In this document: in pieces, positions 34,700 to 46,007 of the stretch
Position numbering within the stretch: the stretch's first letter is position 1
How the letters are laid out: each line of letters starts with the position of its first letter
From: Hemibagrus wyckioides
Taxonomy: Eukaryota > Chordata > Actinopteri > Siluriformes > Bagridae
Assembly (NCBI RefSeq): GCF_019097595.1
Contig: NC_080732.1
Coordinates: 9,703,905-9,767,904, forward strand
Length of the DNA stretch: 64,000 nt
Direction: 5' to 3'
The notes under the pieces: generated by a model
The model's database searches: none
What the model saw: the letters and a program-made list of their open reading frames with translations, nothing else
What the model was told of the DNA's origin: nothing
Position numbers and translations under genes: made by a program

Positions 34700-36075
34700 C
34701 ACATGATTATTCTTGCTAAAGATGTGTTTGCTCTCCCAACAGTGAAAGCTGGAGGGGATTTAACAGAGGAGAGTGAGGGCAGCGAGAGAGAGAGCAGTGA
34801 GAGAAAGCTGAGCACACAGAACTGTGCGTGTGTGTGTGAGCACATGTGTACAAAAGACCACTGAAAAGCTCAGGGAAAAAATAAAGTCAATTTTGTGACA
34901 GTGACCTCATCTGATCCTGCTAACTCATCCCTACCCTACACTCACACAGGGATACTACACTGGTGCCAAAACCTGAAAAGTGAAGAAGCCAACCATGGAG
35001 TCCTTGCCACTAGAGGAAATCGTTAAATCCCCCACCAGGCTCCACCAGACGCAACACCAAGCTCCTGGAGCTGAGCACGGAGCTGGAACAATTCTTCCAG
35101 GCCATGCTACAAATGCAGGTGGAAGACCGTCAGCTGCTCTGTGGATTACTCCAGAGGGGTCCTGGACAGCCACAGCCACCATGCCCCACCTCTCGCTAGC
35201 CAAGTTGGGCCTATGGGATGATGTTGAGGTGTTCATCAAGCTTTTCAAGCAGGCAGCCAACACGGGGAGCAAGGAGGGTGGTCGAGGTTGGAGTTGGCTA
35301 TGTGTCTGCCACTACTCTATGGTGAAACCCAGCATGCTGCAATACAATTGCCCATGGTCAACATGCTGGAGTATCCCAACCTCAAATGTCTGATTTTACA
35401 GCAGGTTGACCAAGATCTAGAACATCAAATTGGCCAGCATTTCCTTTGTTGTTAGTAAAAATATATGCGGATAGGTCCTGAAAGAGAGGAGTTGTGGTGT
35501 GGGCATTGGCTTGAGAGGCATTGATGGAGCCATCAGCACTGCTTCTGGGAAGCATGGGAGAAGGGTCATGCGACTGCTTTCTCTACAGAGCAGTCCCATT
35601 ATGGGATGCTCAAACACGGTTATAACCAGGTGAAAGTAATTGACGATCAGCCGAATGTCATACTTCCCTGCCCATATTTTTGCATTATTAAGGACATACA
35701 CTGCACGAGTGTTATAGATTATTACGTATTAAATCAATTTGCATGAGTGTTTTCTACCCACAAATGGAGGGTCTCATAGAATCTCAGATGTCGCACAAGA
35801 ACGCAAAGCCTGACTGCATGATAGGGGTGCCCAGCTACGATTATTTGCATTGGATGATAAAGTTCTTGTTTTACTACCCACATCAGGCTCCAAATTACTT
35901 GCAAAGTGGCAAGGGTACTTTGAGGTCAGATGTCCACTATGAGGTTAAGTGAACGGATAACTAAAAGTATGTGTAAAAGACCGCTGAAAAGCACAGTGAA
36001 AAAAATACCCAATTGTGTCAAAGTGACCTCATCTGCCTCAAATTACCTCAACCCCACCATACACAAACTCAAAGA
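34700..36075 (+). mobile_element. Ty3/gypsy-like LTR retrotransposon, internally deleted
   Basis: A related ~105-bp stretch occurs at 34,845-34,955 and 35,965-36,075 ('aaaagacc.ctgaaaagc.cag.gaaaaaa', 'gtgacctcatctg'), probably parts of two LTRs. After the first is a primer-binding-like TGGTGCCAAAACCTG (34,961). A gag-like start follows (MESLPLEEIV, 34,995), and in another frame MPHLSLAKLGLWDDVEVFIK. Near the right end are integrase-like remains (FYPQMEGLIESQM, and in another frame VLVLLPTSGSKLLAKWQGYF). Protease, reverse transcriptase and most of integrase are missing. Confidence 0.7.
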
Positions 36076-36331
36076 TGTTACTGTAGGTTAGTACTCCAAT
36101 GGTGTCTTTGCAATTTAGACTGCAGTGCATTTCTTTGTGTTTGTTTTAACTGAAATTGTAGCTGTCAGAATAATACTAAAATACACAGAACAATAAATAT
36201 AACATATTACCCATACTTGCACACACAAAAGTGAAAATACTTATCATATTTAATGTTTGACATGCGCACTTTAATTTCAAATGCAATTCTCAAAAGTTTT
36301 GAGTTGCTATAGAACTGAAGCCAGAGCTTAC

Positions 36332-36446
36332 CTTCTGTGCAGGCAGTATGTGTTGTTTCATGAACTCTTTAACCTGCTGGAGGACAGCGTAACCTTTAGC
36401 TGACTGGAGAAATAACCTATCAGGGACTTGTACATCCAAAGATGAA
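36332..36446 (-). CDS. acad11: acad11 exon 9
   Basis: Acceptor ACATAG above 36,446; donor GTAAGC below 36,332. Completes a Ser codon, then SSLDVQVPDRLFLQSAKGYA...FMKQHILPAQK. The FMKQHILPA block matches human exactly and opens the dehydrogenase part. Confidence 0.93.
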
Positions 36447-36895
36447 CTATGTACAGAACACACAAATTAATAAATTAATACAAAAATGAACTGAACAACA
36501 AAACATGATATTTTGACCTAAAATATCTACACTGACATGCAGCACAATTCCCAACACTGCCAAGCTACCATTGCTGCACCCTGAGCAAGGCTTAACTGCT
36601 CAATTGTTCGTATGATGCATATATTTTGTTCAATGATATCAAAAGTATAAATAAAAAAATAAGGTTTGTTTTTCTATCATACATATGCAAATAAATACAG
36701 CCAATAATTGGTTAAACACTATACCACAATATTTTATTAATATCTTATATTAATATTTTAATTTTTAATAGACCACTGTGAAAATATCAAAATCTGTTAT
36801 AAAATGTTCATTAAATATTAAAGTGGGCAAATGTAAATGATATCTGTTAAAATTCCTTTATGATAATAAGTTGTTTCAGTGAGTATTAAACTGAC
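36447..36895. other. acad11 intron 8
   Basis: 449 bp, AT-rich, with no recognised repeat or coding signal. Confidence 0.7.
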
Positions 36896-37002
36896 CTATG
36901 GGCGATCTTCAGAGCCAGCTGAACTAAAGGTTCCACGCTCTCTCCAAACTCAGCCGCATTAGGAGCACTAGCATTCCCCAGCAAAGACCTTGCATAAATA
37001 CC
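36896..37002 (-). CDS. acad11: acad11 exon 8
   Basis: Acceptor GATAG above 37,002; donor GTCAGT below 36,896. 35 codons plus AG: GIYARSLLGNASAPNAAEFG...LALKIAH. Human has GVYSRYLLGNNSS here. End of the kinase-like domain. Confidence 0.93.
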
Positions 37003-37152
37003 CTATCACACACACAAAAGAAAGATTGAGGGATATTCATTAATACACCAAAAACAAGCTAGCCCTAATTCTGAGGTTTTCAATAAAAAAAAAAAATACA
37101 TGACAAGCAATTAAAGATAAAATGTGGCAGAACCCAACACAATACTGCACAC

Positions 37153-37274
37153 CTGTGCAATGCAGGCCATTTTAAACATGGCCAAGGCAGTAAAAAAATT
37201 CTGATTTGGAAGTGAAGGAGGAATTCCACAGCATTGGCAGTAAATGGAGATCAAGTCTTCTGCTGAAGGGATAC
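37153..37274 (-). CDS. acad11: acad11 exon 7
   Basis: Acceptor TTTCAG above 37,274; donor GTGTGC below 37,153. Completes Gly, then 40 codons IPSAEDLISIYCQCCGIPPS...MFKMACIAQ. C-terminal helices of the APH-like kinase fold; human has IPSMEELISIYCRCRGI. Confidence 0.95.
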
Positions 37275-38090
37275 CTGAAAAATCATAATAGCAATAAATT
37301 AATAACAATAAAATAAAAAAATAAAACTGTCAAGAATTATAGAAATGTCTATAATTGCTTAAAATGGGTTGTATTTATCTATTGAACCCTGTTACATTAG
37401 ACAATATTAATCTAATTCAGACTTGGGTTTGTTATCTGATTCATTACAGAAACAAACTACTATACCAGGGGTATTCAACTAAAAGTTTTGACATTCTATG
37501 TGAAGGGAAGAAAGGTGACATCAGTTACCTTTTGATGTTTAATGTTAATTTAAGTCACCCTTGTTGCATATGCATAGTCAGGAGTGTGTGGAAATATATG
37601 CACATACTTACTCTAAAACTAAACTAAAAATTGTGTGTTAAGTTTTAATTTTTTAAGTGTATAAAATTGTGTCAAGCATTATTATTCATTTGCCAGAAAC
37701 CACCCAAACATAAATAGTAACACAACACTGAACGTCATAGAAGTTTACTCCGTAGCGATTAGGAAATGAGTGACACTAATAAATTTGCGAAAGTTGGATC
37801 TCAACAAATGCCATTTAAAAAAAAGAGGTCACACTGTATTTGTACTTGTTGTTGACACTGCAAATAAAGTTATCCTAGGGTTTAGGAATGTACAGTGTGA
37901 AACATCAGGTTATGAATAGTTTTAAGATTAACTGAGATTTATGTTAACCCTGGGTAAAACTTTTGCAGTGCGAAACATGAAACAAGATAACGCAGGATTC
38001 CATTTACTTAGGGGCTAATCTAAATTATGCAGGGTTAACCATATATTTTAAAACATAATAAAAAAAATGTAGACAAAAGTAAGGGCCCAC
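37275..38090. other. acad11 intron 6
   Basis: 816 bp. The right part (about 37,835-38,040) has a MITE-like look, with 'acagtgtgaaac' and 'gcagtgcgaaac' repeats and 'ggttaacc' at the end; no confident element boundary. Confidence 0.4.
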
Positions 38091-38232
38091 CTTCTATCCC
38101 TGTAACTCCACCAAGAACAGTAATAATATTGAGATGGGAGGAACAGTATTGAGGCATAAGGAAATAAGTCAGGTCTGCAAGTGGTTGCCCAATTGTGGAT
38201 AATTCCCAATCCAATACCGCTAGTACTCGGGC
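38091..38232 (-). CDS. acad11: acad11 exon 6
   Basis: Acceptor TCTACAG above 38,232; donor GTGGGC below 38,091. 47 codons plus G, starting ARVLAVLDWELSTIGQPLAD. The Asp of LDWE corresponds to the metal-binding DxD/DFG-like Asp of APH kinases and is intact. Confidence 0.95.
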
Positions 38233-38351
38233 CTGTAGACAGAAAAAAAGGACACATGAACACAATGCTGAAAACTACCTGTAAAGATCAGAAAAAGCAC
38301 AGAATCCATGCCATTATCATAAGAGAGCTATTTATATTTTTTCTCCATTTA

Positions 38352-39791
38352 CAGTGCCTTGCAAAAGTATTCACCCCCCCCCTTGGCATTTTTCATGTTT
38401 TGTTGCCTCACAACCTGGAAATAAAATGGATTGTTTGAAGGTTTGCATCATTTCATTTACAGAACATGCCTACAACTTGGATTTTTGCCCATTTCTCAAG
38501 GCAAAACTGCTCCAGTTCCTTCATGTTGGATGGTTTCTGCTTGTGAACAGCAATCTTCAAGTCTGACCAAAGATTCTAAATTGGATTGAGGTCTGGGCTT
38601 TGACTAGGCCATTCCAACACATTTAAATGTTTCCCCTTAAACCACTCGAGTGTAGCTTTAGCAGTATGCTTCAGGTCATTGTCCTGCTGGAAGGTGAACC
38701 TCCATCCCAGTCTCAAATCACAGGCAGACAAACAGGTTTTGCTCAAGAATATCCCTGTATTTAGCACCATCCATCTTTCCCTCGACTCGGATCAGTTTCC
38801 CAGTCCCTGCTGCTGAAAAACATCCCCACAGCATGATGCTGCCACCACCATGTTTCATGGGATGGTGTTCTTGGGGTGATGGGATGTGTTGGGTTTGCGC
38901 CAGACATAGCGTTTTCCTTGGTGGCCAAAAAGTTCAATTTTAGTCTCATCTGACCAGAGCACCTTCCTCCATACATTTGGGGAGCCGCCCACATGTCTTT
39001 TGGCGAACTCAGAACGTGCCTTCTTATTTTTAACACTAAGTAATGGCTTTTTTCTGGCCACTCTTCCATAAAGCCCAGCTCTATGGAGTGTACGGCTTAT
39101 TGTGATCCCATGCACAGATACACCAGTCTCTGCTGTGGAACTCTGCAGCTCCTTCAGGGTTACCTTTGGTCTCTGTGCTGCCTCTCTGATTAATGCCCTC
39201 CTTGCCCAGTCTGTGAGTTTTGGTGGGTGGCCGTCTCTTGTTAGGTTTGTTGTGGTACCATGTTCTTTCCATTTGAAGATGATGGATTTGATGGTACTCC
39301 AGGGGATCATCAAACATTTGGATATTTTTTTATAACCCAGCTGTGACTTGTACTTCTCAACAACTTTGTCCCTGACTTGTTTGGAGAATTCCTTGGTCTT
39401 CATGGTGTGATGCCTCTTGCTTAGTGGCGTTGCAGCCTCTGGGGCCTTTCAGAAAAGGTGTGTTTATACTGACAGATCATATGACACTTAGACTGCACAC
39501 AGGTGGACTTCATTTCACTAAATATGTGACTTCTGAAGGTAATTGGTTGCACTAGAACTTTTGAGGGGCTTCTAGAAAAGGGGGTGAATACATATGCACA
39601 TGCCAATTGTCAGATTTTTAATTTTTAAAAATTCTTTTTTATATATATTTCTCACTTCATTTCACCAACTTTGACTTTTTTGTGCAGATCCATCACATAA
39701 AATTCAGATAAAAAAAACATTTAAATTACAGGTTATAATATAACAAAACATGAAAAATGCCAAGGGGGGTGAATATTTTTGCAAGGCACTG
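38352..39791 (-). mobile_element. Tc1-like transposon, 1,440 bp, complete ends
   Basis: Termini CAGTGCCTTGCAAAAGTATTC and ATATTTTTGCAAGGCACTG, with TA on both sides (38,350-38,351 and 39,792-39,793). It lies in intron 5, about 120 bp from the exon 6 acceptor. Contains one broken transposase gene. Confidence 0.92.
38455..39403 (-). pseudogene. Tc1 transposase, frameshifted
   Basis: The first frame (39,403-38,855) starts MKTKEFSKQVRDKVVEKYKS, holds the helix-turn-helix and [12 protein letters not shown] (first Asp), and ends ..HHPKNTIP. A small deletion then shifts the frame (KHGGGS block lost), and a third frame gives [12 protein letters not shown] (second Asp) and [11 protein letters not shown], followed by a TAG where the catalytic Glu should be. 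Two frame changes and one nonsense codon; about 320 codons in total. Confidence 0.88.
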
Positions 39792-39879
39792 TACATTTTT
39801 ATGAATACGTTTGGCAATGTCATGCCACCATAATAGCAGAACTTTTACTGTGACCCTAAACTGTCGGGCTGTGATAACT

Positions 39880-40200
39880 ACACTATGGCCAAAGGTTTGT
39901 CGACACCTGACAATTATACCCATATGCATTTTGAACATTCTTTCCAAGATTTACTCTGCCCTTTGCTGTTATAATAACCACCATTCTGGAAAGGCTTTGG
40001 AGTGTGGCTGTAGGAATTTGCCCACATTAGTGAGGTCAGACACTGATGTGAAGCAAGAAGGCCTGCGTATATCTGCCTTCCTTCCTGCCTTGGATATGTA
40101 AGCTTTGTGCTTAGGGCATTGTAATACTAGGAGAGGTTTGGTCACTGTAAGGTTAAAGCATACAAAGACATTCTATGTAAATGTGTGCCCCCAGGTTTGT
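39880..40200 (+). repeat. non-autonomous Tc1-like (MITE) copy, 5' part
   Basis: Begins TACACTATGGCCAAAGGTTTGTCGACACCTG at 39,881 and ends in 'agcatacaaagacattctatg', words of a widespread short fish Tc1 derivative; another piece of this family lies at 46,480-46,600. The right inverted repeat is missing. Confidence 0.65.
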
Positions 40201-40296
40201 CATTAAGTTGAACAGTCAATCCAAAATTTGTCAAAATATAACCTTATATCAGCAAGTGTCTCAGCAACAACAGATGTTGTGTCTGCTTGACAATAC

Positions 40297-40563
40297 AGTT
40301 GTACGGTGACCGAGAAGTACAAAACAAAATAACAAATCCAAGAACAAAATAAATCCGAAAAAAAAAAAAAAAAATCCAAAAACAACATCCAAAAATGACA
40401 ATTTAGACAAACTGGAAAAGGCAGGTATAGCTTGCAAATGGAATTCTTACTGTTGTTTTATATATTTATATCTGTTTACCATGTTATTTTATAATTTCTT
40501 TGTCCATTTGTTATTGTTTTTGCATGTTATTTTGTTTTGCACTTCTCGGCCACAATATAATTG
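40297..40563. repeat. MITE with ~35-bp inverted ends
   Basis: Left 'caattRta..gtgaccgagaagtacaaaacaaaataaca' type sequence (40,297-40,342) is matched in reverse by 'tgttattttgttttgcacttctcggccacaatat' (40,520-40,558). No coding capacity. A poly-A run (40,359-40,376) lies inside. Confidence 0.7.
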
Positions 40564-40889
40564 GCAAAAGGAGTCTATGTTCAATTTATAACCATAAGGT
40601 AACAGTGCTGCATTTCAGAGTTTTTGTTTTCTGAATTTTTTTATATATTAATTGTCAGATGTGTGTTTATTAATTGTATGTGTTTATTTAGAGGAAATTG
40701 TGTGAGTAGCCAAAAACTACATTACAAATGGAAGTGTATGTGCAAAATTTAGAGAACCCCCTGCAGCAATGGTATAGTCAAGTGGGTAACTTAATTAAAT
40801 TAGTTAAGCAGACCAATCAAATTAGACATGGTTAGAACAGGGGTTGGGCAACACTGATTAAAGAGAGAGGAAACCAACAAAACCACTGT

Positions 40890-41515
40890 AGTGCCAAGGT
40901 GTACCCACAAAGATCAACAACGCTAAGAAGAAAGGAGATATCCTAGGGCATCAGGAAGAAGGTGGTGGCGGCCAATCAGTCTGGGGAAGGCTATAAGACT
41001 ATCTCCAAAGATTCCAGCTCCATCCATCCACTGTAAGACCAATCATCTACAAATGGAGGGCATTCAACATGACCACAACTCTGCCTAGAAGTATATGCCT
41101 ATTAAAACTATCATCAAGTAGCACCAGAAAAATAATACATGAGGTAAACACCAACCCACACATCACCTCTATAAAGTTGCAGGCCGCTCTGGCTGCAACT
41201 GGGGTAAATGTACGTGTCTACAATCAGACAAATTTTGAACAGACATGACATTTATGGGAGGATTGCTTGAAGGAAGCCTTTGCTCTCAAAAAAGAACAAA
41301 GCTGCCATTTCAACTTTGCCAGAGAGCATTTGGACAAAATAGATTTATTTGGTCATAATCAAAACCTCAGAAAACCCAACAGTGAATTCTAAAAAAAGAG
41401 CCTCCACCCAACAGTGAAGCATGGTGGTGAAAATGTGAAAGCCTGGCGCTGCTTTTCTGCCTTCGGGCCCAGAGGACTCCATATTATCCAGGGAAACTTG
41501 CATTCTCAGGCATAC
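40890..41515 (+). pseudogene. Tc1-like transposase remnant
   Basis: Plus-strand order kept: helix-turn-helix-like remains near 40,920-41,060 ('ctccaaagattccagctc', 'gtaagaccaatcatctacaaatgg'), linker (KLQAALAAT-like near 41,175), then a KHGGENVKAWRCFSAF block (about 41,418). Stops in all frames; ends not delimited. Confidence 0.65.
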
Positions 41516-42158
41516 TTGCATTCAAAATTAGGATACTGTCAGATTTGAGAGCTATATAGCTCTGTGCTAACTTGTTGTTCAGTGTAACGGAAAATACCTG
41601 ATCTAGATTAAAATCTATTTTTGCTACGAGTGTTTTATTTTCCTTTAACTAATTCAGTATTTTGTAAATATTGAATATCTTTGCTAAATAGTGAGCACTT
41701 CAGTATCAAAACCTGAGCAAATCTAATAAAGTAATATGCAATGATATTTTTGCCATATTGCCCATACATTCACAATATTGGGAACATCTGTACACCTGGA
41801 AAGAGTGGGATCTGATAAGGTCATCTGTTGTGGTAGCTCACTATGGTTGTAGAGACTGGATTTTTGTGTGGGTATACAGAATATCAAAGCTAGCAACTGT
41901 ACTGTGTGAAAATCCCAGATCATCTGTTTCTGAAATACACAAACCATTCAGTTTGGCAAAAAATACAATGCCATGGTTAAAGTCACAAAGATCATTTCCT
42001 TTCTCATGCTGATGTTTGATGTGAGTATTAACTAAAGCTCTTGACCTGTATTTGCAAGATTTTTATTCTTACTGATGTGTGATAATTTCATTAATGAATA
42101 AGGTACATGTGTTCCTATTAAATTAGCTGTTGATTGTATACAACCATTTTAGTAGTAC
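41516..42158. other. intron 5 end, mostly unrecognised
   Basis: No confident repeat or coding assignment in this stretch up to the exon 5 donor. Confidence 0.4.
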
Positions 42159-42323
42159 CTCTGATGGATGGAATATCAGGTTGTCAATCCGAAAATCACC
42201 ATGTACTAGGGTCACTTTCTCATCAATTGGTGGCACATTGTTGCTCAGCCAAACAGCAAGATCATCTACAGCTGGAATGATTTTGTGTGCTGAGGCTCTG
42301 TACTGCTTTATCCATGTTGACAC
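42159..42323 (-). CDS. acad11: acad11 exon 5
   Basis: Acceptor TTTGTAG above 42,323; donor GTACTA below 42,159. Phase 0 both ends, 55 codons VSTWIKQYRASAHK...VTLVHGDFRIDNLIFHPSE. HGDFRIDN is the catalytic Brenner motif (HxDxxxxN) of APH-like kinases, with its Asp and Asn present. Confidence 0.96.
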
Positions 42324-42469
42324 CTACAAAAGAAATGGATATGAAGGCTCTCCCCAGTGATCTTCAATTACCCTTACTTCATCAAAATTCTGTTTTCAGA
42401 ATGCAGGTCTTTTGGTTTTAGTGTAAGTTTAAGCTCCACTTTATAAAAGATGTGCCATTAGACTCTTAC

Positions 42470-42631
42470 CTGCCTCTTGGCATAACCTGCCCCTTTCCCA
42501 TATCCTACTAGGCCAAGTTTGGTAAGGTTAACAGAGTGAAGTCTGGCTAACACCTCAACTGCAGCTACATACAGAGCACTGCGTTCTGCTGCACTGACGT
42601 CTGGTAGCCTTGGGTCCCGGAATATACGGCC
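42470..42631 (-). CDS. acad11: acad11 exon 4
   Basis: Acceptor ATACAG above 42,631; donor GTAAGA below 42,470. Phase 0, 54 codons GRIFRDPRLPDVSAAERSAL...GYGKGAGYAKRQ. Human has GRIFRDLTIPGLSPAERSAIY, so identity is secure. A (GT)n tract sits directly upstream of the acceptor in intron 3. Confidence 0.96.
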
Positions 42632-43464
42632 CTGTATCATACACACAAACACACACACACTAAAATATGCATCAATGGGGCCTTAACTATAGAATCACAG
42701 AGTCACAAAACTATAGATTCACAATAAACAATCATACTGGAGATTCTCAAACCCAGTCATATGGCTCATAGTTGCGTTTTCTCAGTTCTAACATACCAAA
42801 CATATGTAATCAGAAATTCTCAAAAGTATCAACAGTGTGTATTGGATAAGCACACACACACACAAAAAAAAACACAAACCATTTGCCCATAATTGTGTCT
42901 CCAGACTGGAAAACGTATTTATACAGGCCAAATTTAACATGAGTCAACCAAATATAGACATTCTTTGAGATGTTCCCTGACCTGTATCTTCTTTTGGCTT
43001 TTCCCTTCAGGGGTCACCACAGCCAATCATCTCTCTCCACCCATCCCTATCTTCTGAATCCTCAACACTTGCACCCACTACCTTCATATCCTCATTTATT
43101 ACATCCATATAACCTCCTCTTTGGCCTTCCTCTTTGCCTCCTGCCTGGCAGCTCCATGTCCAACATTCTCCTACCAATATACTCACTCTCACTCCTCTGA
43201 ACATGTCAAAACCATCTTAATCTGTCCTCCCTAACTTTGTCCCCCAAACATCCAACATGAGCTGTTCCTCTTATGTACTCGTTCCTAATCCTGTCCAACC
43301 TTGTCACTCCCAAAAAGAACCTAAACATCTTCAGCTCTGCTACCTCCAGCCTGATTCCTGTCTCTTCCTCAGTGACACTGCATCTAAACCATACTGCATG
43401 GTCTCACCACTGACTTGTACACCTTCCCCTTGATTCTCGCCGATATTTTTCTATTACACAGAAA

Positions 43465-43868
43465 TCCTGACACATTTACATTTCTGGCATTTGGCAGACA
43501 CTCTTATCCAGAGCAACATACAAAAGTGCTTTAAGTCTCTATCATTGAAAACATTAACACTGGTTCAATAGGATACCATTAGCCTAAAATTTTGTTTTTT
43601 TGTTTTTTTTAATTAAACATATAACAATACATAAACAGGGAAAGATAAGAGCTAGTTTAAGTGCTTCAGGAAAAGGTAGGTCTTAAGACGTCGTTTGATA
43701 GTTTGATGTGTGGATAGGAATGGTCAAATCCTTCTCATGTTGTACAGAAGAAACCGACATGAGCGTGTCACATTGGCAACATGGGAGGAGAATGACAGTT
43801 GATTGTCCATGGTTACCCCAAGGTTGCGAGCAGTGGCTGAAGGGGAGATCGAGTTGTTCAGAGATAAT
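43465..43868 (-). mobile_element. CR1/L2-group LINE 3' piece inside the RTE element
   Basis: The minus strand reads [20 protein letters not shown] and [18 protein letters not shown] (to 43,724), a CR1/L2 C-terminal block, then a 3' UTR ending in the reverse of 'tttacatttctggcatttggcagac' (43,469-43,495), the common fish LINE tail. The RTE sequence resumes immediately on both sides. Confidence 0.8.
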
Positions 43869-44281
43869 GCAAGCACCTGCTCCCTGCTCTCACTACAGAT
43901 CACAATGTCATCTGCAAACATCATTGTCCAAGGAGACTCCTGTCTAACCTCCTCTGACAAGTGGTCCATCACCATAGCAAACAGGAAGGGGCTCAAAGCC
44001 GATCCCTGATGCAGTCCCACCTCCACTTTGAACTCCTCTGTCTGACCTACAGCACACCTCACCACTGTCCTGCTCCTCTCATACATGTCCTGCACCACTC
44101 TGACATACTTCTCTGCTACTCCTGACTTCCTCATACAGTACCACAGCTCTTCTCTTGGCACCCTGTCATACGCTTTCTCCAAGTCTACAAACACACAGTG
44201 CAACTCTCTCTGACCATCCCTATACTTCTCCATCAAAATTCTCAGAGCAAAAAATGCATCTGTTGTGTTCTTTCTGGGCAT
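43724..44281 (-). pseudogene. chimeric LINE reading frame (RTE reverse transcriptase fused to CR1/L2 tail)
   Basis: A single 185-codon open frame starts [17 protein letters not shown] (RTE), passes through [14 protein letters not shown] and [15 protein letters not shown], then without a stop becomes CR1/L2 ([12 protein letters not shown]). No sign of function; it is the product of one LINE landing in another. Confidence 0.75.
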
Positions 44282-45881
44282 AAAGCAATACTGCTGCTCA
44301 CAAATTTCTACTAGCTTCCACTACTCTTTCCCATAGCTTCATTGTATGGCTCATCAACTTTATCCCCCTATAGTTGCTGCAACTCTGTAAGTCACCCTTA
44401 TTCTTAAAGATCGGCATACTACTTCTCCATTCCTCAGGCATCTTCTCACTCTCTAAAACCCTGTTAAACAAACTAGTTAAAAATTCCACTGCTGCCTCTC
44501 CTAGACACTTCCAAACCTCCACCGGGATGTCGTCAGGACCAACTGCCTTTCCACTCTTCATCCTCTTCAAAGCCTTCCTGACTTCATCCTTTCTAATCTC
44601 ACCTACTTTCTGTTCCATAGTTCACCCCTTCTACTCTTTTTTCCCTCTCATTTTCCTCATTCATCAGCTTTTCAAAATACTCCTTCCATCTCCTCTGTAC
44701 ACTCTCCTCACTTGTGAGAACTTTCCATCTCTATCCTTAATAACTCTAACTTGCTGCACATCCTTCCCATTTCGATCCCTCTGCCCAGCTAACCTGTACC
44801 TGTAAGTTCTTCTCTCCTTCTCTAGTGTCAAACCTAGTGTCATCCTACACACTACCATCCTATGCTGTTTGGCTACACTTTCTCCCACTACCATTTTACC
44901 ATCACTAATCTCTTTCAGATTGCCTCTTCTACATAGGATGTAGTGCTCCTACCTCCACTCTTGTAAGTCACTCTATGCTCCTCCCTCTTCTGAAAATAAG
45001 TATTAACCACAGACATGTCCATCCTCTTAGCAAAGACCACTGCCATCTGTCCTTCAAGGTTCCTTTCCTTAACTTCAAACTTGCCCATCACCTCCTCATC
45101 GCCTGTGTTCCCCTCACCAACCATTAAAATCTGCTCCTATCACCACTCTCTCACCCATGGGAATACTCTCTATCACCTCATCTAATTCACTCCAGAATCT
45201 CTCTTTCTCCTCTAACTCACAACCTACCTGTGGGGCATAACCACTAACAACATTCAACAAGAGAGTGTCCTGTCTGACACTCTCTTCACCTCCAGAATAT
45301 TCCTCACAAATTCCTCCTTCAGGACCACACCTACCCCATTTCTCTTACTATCCACACCATAATAAAACAGCTTGAATCCTGCACCTATACTACGAGCCTT
45401 GCTACCCTTCCACCTGGTTTCCTGTACACACAGTATATCCACCTTCCTTCTCTCTATCATATCAGCCAGCTCTCTACCTTTCCCTGTCACAGTAACAACA
45501 TTCAGAGTTCCTATTCTCAGTCCTACACTCTTACTCTCTCTCTGTCTACGCACTCTCCTCCCTCCTCTACTTCTTCGACCAACAGTAGCCCAATTTCCAC
45601 CGGCATCAGCGGTCATTGTTAACCCGGGCCTCGACCTGATCTGGTATGAAATTCAGAGTACTGACGATTCACATGATTAAATTTGGCAATGTTTTACGCC
45701 GGATGCCCTTCTTGACACAACTCTCTCTATTTAACCGGGCTTGGGACCGGCATAGAAGTCCCTGGACTGTGACCCCATGGCTAGATTGTTACCTGACCTG
45801 TATTAAGCTACCTATTTTACCCCTTTATTATTTCTTGTTAATAAGTTATATTTATAGTCTGAGAGAGGACTGAGGCCTGAC

Positions 45882-46007
45882 CTGAACATGCTCCATGATG
45901 TAAAACTCTGTGCCGATAACATTTGTGTCCGAGCAGTAAAGCAAAGGCTGAGGAACAGGAAAGTCAATGGAGTGCAGTGCTTTCTGGACAAGATACTCCC
46001 TATCCAC
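45882..46007 (-). CDS. acad11: acad11 exon 3
   Basis: Acceptor TGAACAG above 46,007; donor GTCAGG below 45,882. Phase 0, 42 codons VDREYLVQKALHSIDFPVPQ..YCSDTNVIGTEFYIMEHVQ. Human has YCSDTSVIGTEFYVMEHVQ. Hinge region of the kinase-like domain. Confidence 0.96.

Larger units (their letters stand above)
42980..45800 (-). mobile_element. RTE-clade LINE in intron 3
   Basis: The minus strand reads, 5' to 3', a lead sequence near 45,800-45,660; endonuclease RIGTLNVVTVTGKGRELADM and VDILCVQETRWKGSKA (45,520 down); reverse transcriptase VRKALKRMKSGKAVGPDDIP (44,590 down), [19 protein letters not shown] (44,195 down) and [13 protein letters not shown] (43,925 down); and a C-terminal block with YMDVINEDMKVVGA (43,110 down). 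FADD is intact, but frames are broken between domains and a foreign LINE piece replaces part of the C-terminal region (43,465-43,865). The 5' end comes within ~90 bp of the exon 3 donor. Confidence 0.88.

Noticed and set aside
34980..35393. Host gene with a 137-codon frame
   Set aside because: Position after a primer-binding-like site and the gag-like motif in a shifted frame show it belongs to an LTR element.
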